A stretch of 64,000 nucleotides of DNA, taken from Mycolicibacterium brisbanense. Lineage in GTDB: Bacteria > Actinomycetota > Actinomycetes > Mycobacteriales > Mycobacteriaceae. This document shows positions 41,517-50,459 of this stretch, in pieces. Position numbers and translations under genes: made by a program. Numbering within the stretch: the stretch's first letter is position 1; every line of letters begins with the position of its first letter. Below the pieces are notes generated by a model. It was not told the origin of the DNA and searched no databases. It was given only the letters and a program-made list of their open reading frames with translations. The stretch covers positions 248,001 to 312,000 of the forward strand of contig NZ_BCSX01000024.1 of assembly GCF_001570425.1 (NCBI RefSeq), written 5' to 3'.

Positions 41517-42398
41517 ATGAAGATCTTCGTCACCGGCGCGTCCGGATTCGTGGGGTCGGCGGTCGTCCGCGATCTCATCGACAACGGACACGACGTTCTC
41601 GGCCTGGCGCGTTCGGACGCCTCGGCCGATGCCCTCGCCGCGGCCGGAGCCGGCGTGCACCGCGGTGACCTGAACGATCCGGAGAGCCTCCGGGCAGGTG
41701 CCGACGCCAGCGACGGCGTCATCCACCTGGCGTTCCATCACGACTTCGACAACTTCGCCGATGCCGGAGAACTGGACCGTCGCGCCATCGAGGTCCTCGG
41801 CACCACGCTGGCGGGGTCGGACCGTCCGCTCGTCGTCACCTCCGGCATGGCCGGTCAGCCCCCGGGTCGGGCGCTGACCGAGAACGACGAATTCCGACCC
41901 GGGCTACCTCGCTTGTCCGAGCCCGCCGCGCTGGCTTTCGCCGACAAGGGGGTGCGGGCCTCGATCGTGCGGCTCTCGCCCACGACGCACGGCGAGGGCG
42001 ATCACGGCTTCGTGCCGAGGCTGATCCAGATCGCGCGTGAGAAAGGGGTCGCGGCCTACATTGGCGACGGCGCCAACCGCTGGCCGGCCGTGCACCGCCT
42101 CGACGCCGCGCCGCTGTTCCGGTTGGCCGTCGAGCAGGCTCCCACCGGGACAGTTCTGCATGCCGTGGCTGAGGAGGGGGTGGCCGGCCGTGACATCGCC
42201 ACCGCCATCGGCCGCCATCTCGACCTTCCGGTCACTTCGGTTCCCGTCGAGCAGGCCTTCGATCACTTCGGATGGATCGGCGGCATGTTCGCACTCGACA
42301 TCCCGGCCTCGAGCGCGCTGACGCGGGAGCGATTCGGGTGGGAGCCGACGGGCCCGGTCCTGCTCGACGATTTGGCCCAGGGGCACTACTTCGCGTGA
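41517..42398 (+). CDS. SDR-type NAD-dependent epimerase/dehydratase-like protein
   Basis: 293 residues of the atypical/extended SDR family. The Rossmann motif is VTGASGFVGSAVVRDLIDNG (residues 5-24), followed by GVHRGDLNDPESL and VIHLAFHHDFDNF, and a catalytic-region VVTSGMAG. The Tyr-x3-Lys pair of classical SDRs is not evident, so the reaction is uncertain. AGGAGG lies before the ATG. It is the likely target of the divergent TetR regulator. Confidence 0.85.
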   Translation: MKIFVTGASGFVGSAVVRDLIDNGHDVLGLARSDASADALAAAGAGVHRGDLNDPESLRAGADASDGVIHLAFHHDFDNFADAGELDRRAIEVLGTTLAGSDRPLVVTSGMAGQPPGRALTENDEFRPGLPRLSEPAALAFADKGVRASIVRLSPTTHGEGDHGFVPRLIQIAREKGVAAYIGDGANRWPAVHRLDAAPLFRLAVEQAPTGTVLHAVAEEGVAGRDIATAIGRHLDLPVTSVPVEQAFDHFGWIGGMFALDIPASSALTRERFGWEPTGPVLLDDLAQGHYFA

Positions 42399-42496
42399 AA
42401 ACGACTGGTAGACGGCGCTGTTGACAGGCGGAACGGGCGACAGCGCCGTCCTACCGGTACCCTCATGGGCGATTGACGAACGATCGGAGGTCATCC

Positions 42497-43633
42497 ATGG
42501 ACCTCGTACTGGGTCTCTCGATGACATCGAACGTCGTCCGGTGGGTGCTGGTCGACGGGATCACGGGCGAGGGTGCCCCTGTCGACCGCGGGGCACTGGA
42601 CATATCCGACGTCGACGCGTTTGACGCCGAGGCGCTGCTGGAAAACGTGCTCGGCGGCGGCGAGTTGCACGCTGTCGGCCTGACCTGGTCGACGGGCGCC
42701 GACGCCGTGGCCGCCAAGGTCCGCGCGGCACTCGACGCCGTCGGTGGCGGGGCCCGCGTGGTCGACGTCCCCGACGTCGAGGCCGCCGAGGTCCTGGCCG
42801 GCGGCATCGCCGAGATCTCCGACTACAACTTCCTCGTCGTCTGCCTGGTCGAACCCGACGCCGCGCTCATCGCGACCGTGAACGATCAGCGCGTCCGCGC
42901 CGAGCGCATCGACCGCATCGACTCCGCCCTGGTCGATCAGGCCAGCTCCGCCGTCCGCAACGCACGTCCGAGCCCCGACGCCGTCTTCGTCCTCGGCTCA
43001 GACGTCGACGCCGCCGACGCTCTGGTGACCGTGTTGCGCGGCGAGACCACCCGGCCCGTCTTCACTGCTGCCGAAGCGGATCTCGCGCTGACCCGCGGCG
43101 CCGCGTTGGCCGCGGCTCGCACGGTCAACGCCGCGCCTGCGCCGGTTGCGAAACCGCTGCTGTCCCGCGTCGGGGTGCTGTCCTCGGTGCTGGCTGCCGC
43201 GGTCGTCGTTTTCGTCGTCTCGTTGTCGCTTGCGCTCGGGCTGCGACTGACCCCCGAGTCGACGGAGCTGAACAACACCGGCGCCGTCGAGCAATCCGTG
43301 CGACCCGCCCCGCCTCCGGTGGCACAGCCCGCTGTCGTCCATCCTGCCCCGCCACCGGTTCACGAGACGGTCGCCGCTGCTCCGCCACCCGCCCCTGTGC
43401 AGGAGGCTTCGGCCCCTGAGCCGGCGTACGTTCCGCCGGCCCCTGAACCGGAGTACGTCCCGCCGGCCCCCGAACCGGCGTACGTTCCGCCTGCCCCCGA
43501 ACCGGCGTACGTCCCGCCGGCGCCGCCGGTCTATGTGCCACCACCCGCCCCGGTGTACGCACCGCCGCCGCCCCCGCCGCGGCTGCGCGACCGCATCATC
43601 GAAAAGATCCCGCTGCTCAACCGTTTTCACTGA
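42497..43633 (+). CDS. DUF7159-type mycobacterial protein with Pro-rich repeats
   Basis: 378 residues. The N-terminal part (about 1-210; LVLGLSMTSNVVRWVLVDG, then LGGGELHAVGLTWS) is a DUF7159-like ribonuclease-H/actin-fold-looking domain found in mycobacteria; one transmembrane helix follows near 222-246 (LSSVLAAAVVVFVVSLSLAL). The exported part is a proline-rich repeat region, about four copies of PEPxYVPPA (43420-43530), ending with a short basic LLNRFH tail. CGGAGG precedes ATG 42497. It may span the membrane and cell wall; role unknown. Confidence 0.8.
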   Translation: MDLVLGLSMTSNVVRWVLVDGITGEGAPVDRGALDISDVDAFDAEALLENVLGGGELHAVGLTWSTGADAVAAKVRAALDAVGGGARVVDVPDVEAAEVLAGGIAEISDYNFLVVCLVEPDAALIATVNDQRVRAERIDRIDSALVDQASSAVRNARPSPDAVFVLGSDVDAADALVTVLRGETTRPVFTAAEADLALTRGAALAAARTVNAAPAPVAKPLLSRVGVLSSVLAAAVVVFVVSLSLALGLRLTPESTELNNTGAVEQSVRPAPPPVAQPAVVHPAPPPVHETVAAAPPPAPVQEASAPEPAYVPPAPEPEYVPPAPEPAYVPPAPEPAYVPPAPPVYVPPPAPVYAPPPPPPRLRDRIIEKIPLLNRFH

Positions 43634-43719
43634 TTCGGCTGAAGCGCTCGATTGTCGCTAACAGGCGGGCAGCTCGAGTACTGGTTCCGCGATCGTGACC
43701 GAAGTGCGGATGTGACGAC

Positions 43720-45243
43720 CTACTCCCGCCACACCCGTTCGAACGGCAGCCGCCAGGCATTCGGCGCGATCAACTGGTGGATGGCGTTGGGGCCCCAGGT
43801 GCCCTGCGGGTACATCTTGACGACGGGCGGATCCTCCAGCAGTGGCTCCGAGCGTTCCCACAGCGACTCGATGCCCTCGGCGGTGGTGAACAGCGTGTGA
43901 TCGCCACGCATGGCATCGAGGATCAGCCGCTCGTAGGCCTCGAGAACGTCGGCGATCTCGGCGGTTTCCTGGGTCGAGAACTGCATCGACAGCTTCTCCA
44001 GCCGCATGCCCGGCCCGGGCCGCTTGCCGTAGAACGACAACGACACCTTCGACGCGTCGGCCAGGTCGAAGGTCAGGTGATCCGGCCCCTGCGCGCCGAC
44101 GCCAGATCCCGCCGGGAACATGGTCCGCGGTGCTTCTTTGAACGCGATCGAGATGATCCGCTGCCCTTCGGCCATCCGCTTGCCGGTCCGCAGGTAGATC
44201 GGCACGCCGGCCCAGCGCCAGTTGTCGATTCCGACCTTGAGCGCGATGAACGTCTCGGTCTCCGAATCCGGCGCCACGCCCTTCTCACTGCGGTAGCCCT
44301 GATACTGGCCGCGCACCACCTCGGAGGTGTTGATCGGCAACATCGACCGGAACACCTTGTTCTTCTCTTCGCTGATCGCGCGCGGCTCCAGCGCGGTCGG
44401 CGGTTCCATCACGACGAACGCCATCACTTGGAACAAGTGGGTCACCACCATGTCCTTGAAGGCGCCGGTGCTCTCGTAGAAGTTGGCGCGCTGATCCAGG
44501 CCGAGGGTTTCGGGGATGTCGATCTGGATGTGGTCGATGAAGTTGCGGTTCCAGATCGGCTCGAAAAGCCCGTTGGCGAACCGGAACGCCAGGATGTTCT
44601 GCGCGGCTTCCTTGCCGAGGAAGTGGTCGATGCGGAAGATCTGGGATTCCTTGAATGTCCTGTGCACGAACGCATTCAGCGCGACCGCGCTCTGCAGGTC
44701 GGTGCCGAATGGTTTCTCCATGACCACCTTGGAGCGCTTCACGAGGTCGGCTTCTTTGAGCATGGTGATGACCGACTCTGCCGCTTTCGGTGGTACCGAC
44801 AGATAGTGCAAGCGACGGGCGTCGGGGCCCAGCTCTTCCTCGGCGGTGGCGACGGCCGCGGCCAGCGCTGCCGGGCCTGCGCTCTGCGGGACGTACTGCA
44901 CCTTGTCGGCGAAGCTCTTCCACTGCTCGTCGGTCGGGTGACGGGTGGCGAATTCGTCGACTGCGGCCTTGGCGTGTTCGAGGAACTGCTCCTTGGTGTA
45001 ATCCTCCAAAGAGGTCGCCACCACGCGGATGTCGGGGCTGAAGCTCGACTGGTCCAGATACGCCAGCCCCGGGATCAGCTTCCGCTTGGCCAAATCCCCG
45101 GTGGCGCCGAACAGCACGATGACGTGCGGCGGCAGCACTTCGCCGTTGGGGCGCGTCGGACGGGAACCGGGTGCGGGGTAGGCGACGGTCTGCGCCTTTT
45201 CGGGAGCCACGTTGTGCATCCTGGCAGGCTGGCGTGCACTCAT
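43720..45243 (-). CDS. zwf: glucose-6-phosphate dehydrogenase
   Basis: 507 residues. The NADP Rossmann start is VLFGATGDLAKRKLIPGL near 35, and the substrate and catalytic site is RIDHFLGKEAAQN near 200. It oxidises glucose-6-phosphate to 6-phosphogluconolactone at the head of the pentose phosphate pathway. It stands alone here, away from tkt/tal/opcA, so it is probably a second copy of the gene; this is inferred from context. ATG 45243 is used; ATG 45219 is possible, and the frame continues to 45351 without conservation. Upstream it is divergent from a 49-aa membrane gene. Confidence 0.93.
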   Translation of the reverse strand: MSARQPARMHNVAPEKAQTVAYPAPGSRPTRPNGEVLPPHVIVLFGATGDLAKRKLIPGLAYLDQSSFSPDIRVVATSLEDYTKEQFLEHAKAAVDEFATRHPTDEQWKSFADKVQYVPQSAGPAALAAAVATAEEELGPDARRLHYLSVPPKAAESVITMLKEADLVKRSKVVMEKPFGTDLQSAVALNAFVHRTFKESQIFRIDHFLGKEAAQNILAFRFANGLFEPIWNRNFIDHIQIDIPETLGLDQRANFYESTGAFKDMVVTHLFQVMAFVVMEPPTALEPRAISEEKNKVFRSMLPINTSEVVRGQYQGYRSEKGVAPDSETETFIALKVGIDNWRWAGVPIYLRTGKRMAEGQRIISIAFKEAPRTMFPAGSGVGAQGPDHLTFDLADASKVSLSFYGKRPGPGMRLEKLSMQFSTQETAEIADVLEAYERLILDAMRGDHTLFTTAEGIESLWERSEPLLEDPPVVKMYPQGTWGPNAIHQLIAPNAWRLPFERVWRE

Positions 45244-45425
45244 GGCGTCGGTTGGGTTAACTCGCGTAGAGACGGCCTGGCCAAAGGCAGCCTTTCTCTG
45301 AATGCATTCACCAAGCTCGGCTATACATTTCGCCTCGAAATTGTTAACCAAATCGACGCGCGATCTGGCTGTGATTCAACCCACAAGCGAGCTACAGTGT
45401 GACCGCAACCATAGAAAGGGCGGTC

Positions 45426-45575
45426 ATGGTCGGAGCATTTATTGGCAGTCTCCTGCTGGTGCTGGGCCTCGTCGCAATCGCAGCCGTCGTCGTCGCGGTC
45501 GTGATGGGTTTGCCCACGTTGGCCATCACCATCGGCCTCATCTCCGGCGCGTTCTTCGCCGGGCGGGCCGTTTAG
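45426..45575 (+). CDS. 49-residue two-helix membrane microprotein
   Basis: The frame reads MVGAFIGSLLLVLGLVAIAA and VVVAVVMGLPTLAITIGLIS, ending GAFFAGRAV: almost entirely hydrophobic, with two membrane helices. AAAGGG lies seven bases before the ATG. It ends four bases into the convergent recD gene. No family is recognised. It might be an envelope stress or regulatory microprotein; the short length makes prediction weak. Confidence 0.6.
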   Translation: MVGAFIGSLLLVLGLVAIAAVVVAVVMGLPTLAITIGLISGAFFAGRAV

Positions 45576-47221
45576 GTTCTGAGCCGCTTCCGCAGGCCGG
45601 TCGCGCGGACCGCCTGCCGGGTGATGGCCGCGCGTACCTCGGCTTCGGTCCCGACGACGCGCACGCGTGTCTTGGCCCGGGTGACCGCGGTGTAGAGGAG
45701 TTCGCGCGTCAGGAGACGCGACTCGATGTCCGGCAGCAGCACGGTCACCTCGTCGGCCTGGCTGCCCTGCGACTTGTGGATCGTCATGGCATGCATGGTC
45801 TCCACCTCGGTGAGGCGGCCCGTCGCAAACGATCCGTTGCCGCCCACCGCGACGCGCAGTCCGTCCGGCGTCGCGACGGTGACGCCGGTGTCCCCGTTGT
45901 ACAGCTTGAGTCCGTAGTCGTTGGCGGTCACCAAGATTGGGCGCCCGACATACCATGACGCCCACAGCGGTTCGCCCGTTTCGTCGGTGAGCCAGCGCTG
46001 CACCTGACGGTTCCAGTGCATGACGCCGGCCGGCCCGCGCCGATGCGCGCACAACAGGCGATGCTCGTCGAGAGTTCTCAGCGCCGCCTTCGCATCGCCG
46101 AGGATCGCCGCCTGTCGTAGCGTAACGGCATGTGGCACAACGACTTCCCGCAACCGCTCGGTGATGTCGGTGGTCACCCACTCGATGTGCTCGTCACCCG
46201 TGGCCAGCACGTGCAGCGCCGCATCGGCGTCACCGACCCGGATCGCCGTCGCGAGCGCGCCGATCGACTTGCCGAACCGATGCGATGTCCGCAACGCCGC
46301 CACCCCACGCGATCCCAGCCCCTCGACCAGATCGGCCAGCACCGCACCGGCCTCCACCGACGCCAGCTGATCGGGATCGCCCACTAGCAGCAGGCGGGTC
46401 TGCGGCCGCACCGCCTCCAGCAGCCGTGCCATCATCGTCAGTGACACCATCGACGTCTCGTCGACGACGATCACGTCGTGCGGCAACCGATTTCCGCGGT
46501 GGTGCCGGAACCGCGACGAGGTGTCCGGCCGCGGACCGAGCAGCCGATGCAGGGTGGTGGCCTGCAACCCGGCCAGTCGTCGGCGGTCGACGAGGTCGAG
46601 CCGGTCCACTTCCAACTGCACAGCTTCCTGCAGTCGGGCCGCTGCCTTGCCGGTCGGTGCGGCGAGCGCGATGCGCAGCGACCGGTTACCGGTCAGCGCC
46701 GCCTGCTCTGCCAGCAAGGCCAGCAGCCGCGCCACCGTGGTGGTCTTGCCGGTTCCGGGGCCGCCGGTCAAGACCGTCAGGCCATGCGACAGCGCCACCT
46801 CCGCGGCTGCCTGCTGCTCGTCGAATCCCGTTGGAAACAGCCGTGATACGTCGGGGACGGCCCCGGGCGGGCGGGTGCCGACGAGCGTCAGCACGTCGTC
46901 ACGCACCTGTTGTTCCTCGCGCCAGTACCGATCCAGATACAGCTGCTCGTCGAACAGTCGCAGCACCGGCCCGGTGCTCAGCAGCGGGCTCGCGCTCACC
47001 GCGGCCAGCCACGTGTCCAGCTCGGGCCACGGCAGATCGGGCAGATCGACCTGCGCAGCCACCGACCGCAGATCCACGCATACCGAACCGGCACGCAGGG
47101 CCCGCACCGCCAGCGCAACGGCAAGTGTCACGGAATCGTCGCCCTCGCCGCCCAGCACGGTGAGCCGTCGCGCCACCTGCACATCGGCGGGCTCGAGGAT
47201 CTCGGCGAAATGATCAAGCAT
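45572..47221 (-). CDS. recD: exodeoxyribonuclease V alpha subunit RecD
   Basis: 549 residues. SF1B helicase motifs are VLTGGPGTGKTTTVARLLAL near 157 (Walker A), APTGKAAARLQEA near 200, VVDETSMVSLTMMARLL near 258 (motif II), LLVGDPDQLASVEAGAVL near 285, and HAMTIHKSQGSQADEV near 480. It is the 5'-3' motor of RecBCD. The start overlaps the recB stop by eight bases and the gene closes the recC-recB-recD operon. Intact. Confidence 0.94.
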   Translation of the reverse strand: MLDHFAEILEPADVQVARRLTVLGGEGDDSVTLAVALAVRALRAGSVCVDLRSVAAQVDLPDLPWPELDTWLAAVSASPLLSTGPVLRLFDEQLYLDRYWREEQQVRDDVLTLVGTRPPGAVPDVSRLFPTGFDEQQAAAEVALSHGLTVLTGGPGTGKTTTVARLLALLAEQAALTGNRSLRIALAAPTGKAAARLQEAVQLEVDRLDLVDRRRLAGLQATTLHRLLGPRPDTSSRFRHHRGNRLPHDVIVVDETSMVSLTMMARLLEAVRPQTRLLLVGDPDQLASVEAGAVLADLVEGLGSRGVAALRTSHRFGKSIGALATAIRVGDADAALHVLATGDEHIEWVTTDITERLREVVVPHAVTLRQAAILGDAKAALRTLDEHRLLCAHRRGPAGVMHWNRQVQRWLTDETGEPLWASWYVGRPILVTANDYGLKLYNGDTGVTVATPDGLRVAVGGNGSFATGRLTEVETMHAMTIHKSQGSQADEVTVLLPDIESRLLTRELLYTAVTRAKTRVRVVGTEAEVRAAITRQAVRATGLRKRLRT

Positions 47222-50200
47222 CGAGCAACTCCGACACTGCCACCACGAGCGCGGCGGGCGGCTCCCAGCTGAACACCCCGGCCGGATGGCCATCCACAAC
47301 GGGGGTCGCGGCCCCGCACATGCCGCGGACGAACAGGTACATCACCCCACCGAGGTGGGTCGCCGGATCGTAACCGGGCAGTCGCCACGTCAGGAACCGG
47401 TGCAGCACAACGCTGTACAGCAGGGCCTGCAGCGGATAGTCCGAATGCAGCATGGCCTCGGCCATGCGCTCGCGGGTGTAGTCGGCGGCAGTCAGCTCGG
47501 CGTCGCCCGTGCCCAGCCAGTTGGTCTTGTAATCCACCACCACGAAGCGGGATTCGACGCGCAGCACCGCGTCGACCGAACCCGACAGGTATCCACGCAA
47601 CGGCTGGCTGCCGAGGACTCCGCCGGACAACCGCTGGGCATAAGACGCCATGGGATCGTCGGCGGGCAGATGGGTGCTCAGCAATGCGCCGACATCGGCA
47701 AGCCGGGCGAACGTGCCGGCCCGCAGGTCGCCACCGGCCATCGGGAACTCGAAGTCCAATTCCCGCAACCGGTCTCGCAACCCGATATGGCGCAATGTCA
47801 CGCCGGGAGCCAGCGGGCCCAAGGGAGTGTCGTGCATGGGGACGAGCGCGGCCGCCAACTCGTCGGCGTCGACCTCGACCGGCCAGCGCGCCGAATGCGT
47901 CCGCACGTGGCTGGCCAACTCGGCACCGAGGTCGGAGGCGAACGGGTCGGCGGTCTCCAGCACCGCGTGCACCAGCGATCCGAACGCGGCGCCGGTGGGC
48001 AGCTTGCCCATCGGTGACGGAACATCGCTGCCGGTGACGGGCGGCACCGCGAGAACATCGTCGACGCCGTCGATCTCATCGTCGAGCTCGGTGACCTCCG
48101 GCTCGCTGGTGACACCCGAATCCTCTGCTGCACGAAGCAGACCCGAGTACGACGTCCGCCGCCACGACGTGTCGATGGCGCGGTGGAAGTGCCGGGTGGC
48201 CAAGTGCTCGGCCGGCGCCGGTGCCGGCACCGGGGTGAACCCCTCGACGACGGACTCCTCGATCACCGGGCCGCCCGCGGCCTCCCACGCCCGGAGCCGG
48301 TCCAGCGCGTCGGCGTCACTGATCTTGACCGGCGTGCACTTGTCCGGCACCGCCGACTCGCCGGGCCGCCGGCCCCGCAGCAGCCGCGACAACCCGCCGT
48401 TGGGCTCATCGCGCGACGGCGCCCACCACGCCACCACCTGCGACTGGGCGCGCGTCATCGCCACGTAGGTCAGCCGGCTGTCGTCGGCGGCCGCCTCGGC
48501 GCGGCCGGCGCGGGCCACCGCCGGATCGGCACCTCCGATGTGCAGACACCGCACGCCGTCGTCATGGAACAGGATCAGATCCGGTTCGGGCACATAGCGA
48601 TTGAACGCGAACGGCAGATACACGATCGGATACTGCAGCCCCTTGCTGACCCACACCGTCATGATCTGCACGGCCGCGGCGTCGCTGTCGAGGCGGCGGT
48701 TGCGTTCGGTCTCACCGCCACCCTCGGAGCGCTGGGTGCGCAACCAGTCGCGCAGCGCGGGCAGCCCGAACCCTTCCCGGTGCGCGGTATCGCCCAGCAG
48801 CTGGGTCATGTGCGCAAGGTCGGTCATCAACCGCTCGCCGCCCTGCCACGCGAGTACACGTCGGCCCATACCGGCCAGCTGGGCGGCCTCGAAGATGGCC
48901 GCGACGCCCCGCTCGCGCGCATGGCCGGCCCAGGTGCGCAACGTGTCGGCGATCCGGTCGGTGAGCGCATCCCCGCCCGCGGCAAGGGTTTCCGCGGTCT
49001 CGCCGAAGAACATGGTGGCCGCGGCCGCGCGCACCAGCCCGGTGCGGTGCGGCTGGTCGAACGCCTCGAGCAGGTAGAGCCAGTCCTCGGCGGCCTCGGA
49101 GTTGAACACGTCGGAATCCCCGGTGTACACCGCGGGGATGCCGGCCGTCAGCAGTGCGGTGTGGCACGCCCTGGCGTCTTTGTGGGTCTCGGTGATGACG
49201 GCGATGTCGCGGGCCTGCACCGGCCTGCCGTCGAAGGTCGCCCCGCTGGTCAACAGTGCCCCGATATCGGCGGCCAGATCCCTGCCGATGTGGGTGCGCA
49301 GCCGGTCGATCGGAATGGTCTTGGCGTCCTTGCCGTTGCGGCTCACCACTCGCAATCGAAACGGGTCATTGTGTGGTGCACCGGCCAGTCGATGGCCCTG
49401 ATGGTGGGCCGTCACGTCGTGGACCACGATGTCGGAGCCGCCGAGGTGAGCGCCGCGCAACACCACCTGCAGGCGGTCCACCAGAGCACTGTCGCTGCGC
49501 CAGTTGGTGCCCAGCGTCTGTTTGTCCCCGGCGGTCGCGGCGGCCCGCAGGTAGGTGTCGATGTCGCCGCCGCGGAACGCGTAGATGGCCTGCTTGGGGT
49601 CACCGATCAGGATCAGGGTGGAATGCCCCGAGAAGGCCCGTTCGATCACCTGCCACTGCACCGGGTCGGTGTCCTGAAATTCGTCGACCATGACGATCGG
49701 CCAGCGCTGATGCATGCGTACGCGGGCGGGGGAGTCGGGGTCCACCAACGCGGTGGCCAACCGGGTCAGCAGATCGTCGTAGCCCAGGACGCCGCGACGC
49801 CGCTTGCGGATCTCCAACTCGGCCAGCACATCCCGGGCGAAGCTCAGCCGGACGGTGGCCGGTGAATCCGGGTCGGGATCGGTGGGCCGAAGCTCGGTGG
49901 CCGGATTGGCCACCACGGTGCGGGCCAGCCGCAGCGCGGCCGCGTAGTCCAGCAGCGGGTGGTCTTTCTGTGCGCCGAACCGCGACAGGTACAGGTCGTC
50001 GACGATCTCGCACACCAGGTCGTCGAGGCTCTCCGCCAGCGTCACCCCGGAGTCGCTGTCTCCTGCGACACCAAGGGATTTCAGCACGATCTGGCAGAAC
50101 TGGTGAGTGGTGTCGATGGTGGCGGCATCGAATCCCGCGAGGGCGTCGCGCAGCCGCTGCCTGCGGGCGTCCTGATCCTCGGCGATCAGGTAGGTCTCCA

Positions 50201-50459
50201 GATCGTTGCGGGCCCGTGCCGGGTCGGTCAATGCGGCCAGCGCACAGACGATTTGATCGCGGACGCGCTCGCGCAGCTCTTGACTGGCGGCCCGGCCGAA
50301 CGTGATGAGCAACATCTGATCCAGCGTCGCAGCGCCCTCGGCGATCAGCCGGGTGACCAGGCCGGCCAGCGCGAACGTCTTGCCGGTGCCGGCACTGGCC
50401 TCGAGTACCGTCGTGGTGTTGGGGCTCGGTAGCGGCCCGAGCAGATCGAAAACCTTCAC
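47214..50459 (-). CDS. recB: exodeoxyribonuclease V beta subunit RecB
   Basis: 1081 residues. UvrD-type helicase motifs: LEASAGTGKTFALAGLVTRL near 20, IVMVDEFQDTDPVQW near 260, VWVSKGLQYPIVYLPFAF near 607, and LTYVAMTRAQSQ near 665. The C-terminal nuclease domain (after about 890) has DAVLRVESRFVVVDYKTNWL with the Asp and Lys expected for Mg-dependent cutting. RecB supplies the 3'-5' motor and the nuclease. GTG 50459 is chosen because it makes a GTGA overlap with recC and starts directly before the helicase domain; the frame upstream of it is a shadow. Confidence 0.94.
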   Translation of the reverse strand: MKVFDLLGPLPSPNTTTVLEASAGTGKTFALAGLVTRLIAEGAATLDQMLLITFGRAASQELRERVRDQIVCALAALTDPARARNDLETYLIAEDQDARRQRLRDALAGFDAATIDTTHQFCQIVLKSLGVAGDSDSGVTLAESLDDLVCEIVDDLYLSRFGAQKDHPLLDYAAALRLARTVVANPATELRPTDPDPDSPATVRLSFARDVLAELEIRKRRRGVLGYDDLLTRLATALVDPDSPARVRMHQRWPIVMVDEFQDTDPVQWQVIERAFSGHSTLILIGDPKQAIYAFRGGDIDTYLRAAATAGDKQTLGTNWRSDSALVDRLQVVLRGAHLGGSDIVVHDVTAHHQGHRLAGAPHNDPFRLRVVSRNGKDAKTIPIDRLRTHIGRDLAADIGALLTSGATFDGRPVQARDIAVITETHKDARACHTALLTAGIPAVYTGDSDVFNSEAAEDWLYLLEAFDQPHRTGLVRAAAATMFFGETAETLAAGGDALTDRIADTLRTWAGHARERGVAAIFEAAQLAGMGRRVLAWQGGERLMTDLAHMTQLLGDTAHREGFGLPALRDWLRTQRSEGGGETERNRRLDSDAAAVQIMTVWVSKGLQYPIVYLPFAFNRYVPEPDLILFHDDGVRCLHIGGADPAVARAGRAEAAADDSRLTYVAMTRAQSQVVAWWAPSRDEPNGGLSRLLRGRRPGESAVPDKCTPVKISDADALDRLRAWEAAGGPVIEESVVEGFTPVPAPAPAEHLATRHFHRAIDTSWRRTSYSGLLRAAEDSGVTSEPEVTELDDEIDGVDDVLAVPPVTGSDVPSPMGKLPTGAAFGSLVHAVLETADPFASDLGAELASHVRTHSARWPVEVDADELAAALVPMHDTPLGPLAPGVTLRHIGLRDRLRELDFEFPMAGGDLRAGTFARLADVGALLSTHLPADDPMASYAQRLSGGVLGSQPLRGYLSGSVDAVLRVESRFVVVDYKTNWLGTGDAELTAADYTRERMAEAMLHSDYPLQALLYSVVLHRFLTWRLPGYDPATHLGGVMYLFVRGMCGAATPVVDGHPAGVFSWEPPAALVVAVSELLDA

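Noticed and set aside
43420..43530. Short tandem repeats in the DUF7159 gene, considered as a CRISPR-like array
   Set aside because: They code for PEPxYVPPA repeats in frame, with unit length about 30 bases and no unique spacers.
43777..45402. A 541-codon plus-strand frame opposite zwf
   Set aside because: It is antisense to a glucose-6-phosphate dehydrogenase gene with full motifs; the frame has Arg/Gly/His-rich shadow composition.
48183..49865. A 560-codon plus-strand frame opposite recB
   Set aside because: It has no domain signature and lies entirely inside recB, whose helicase and nuclease motifs are complete.
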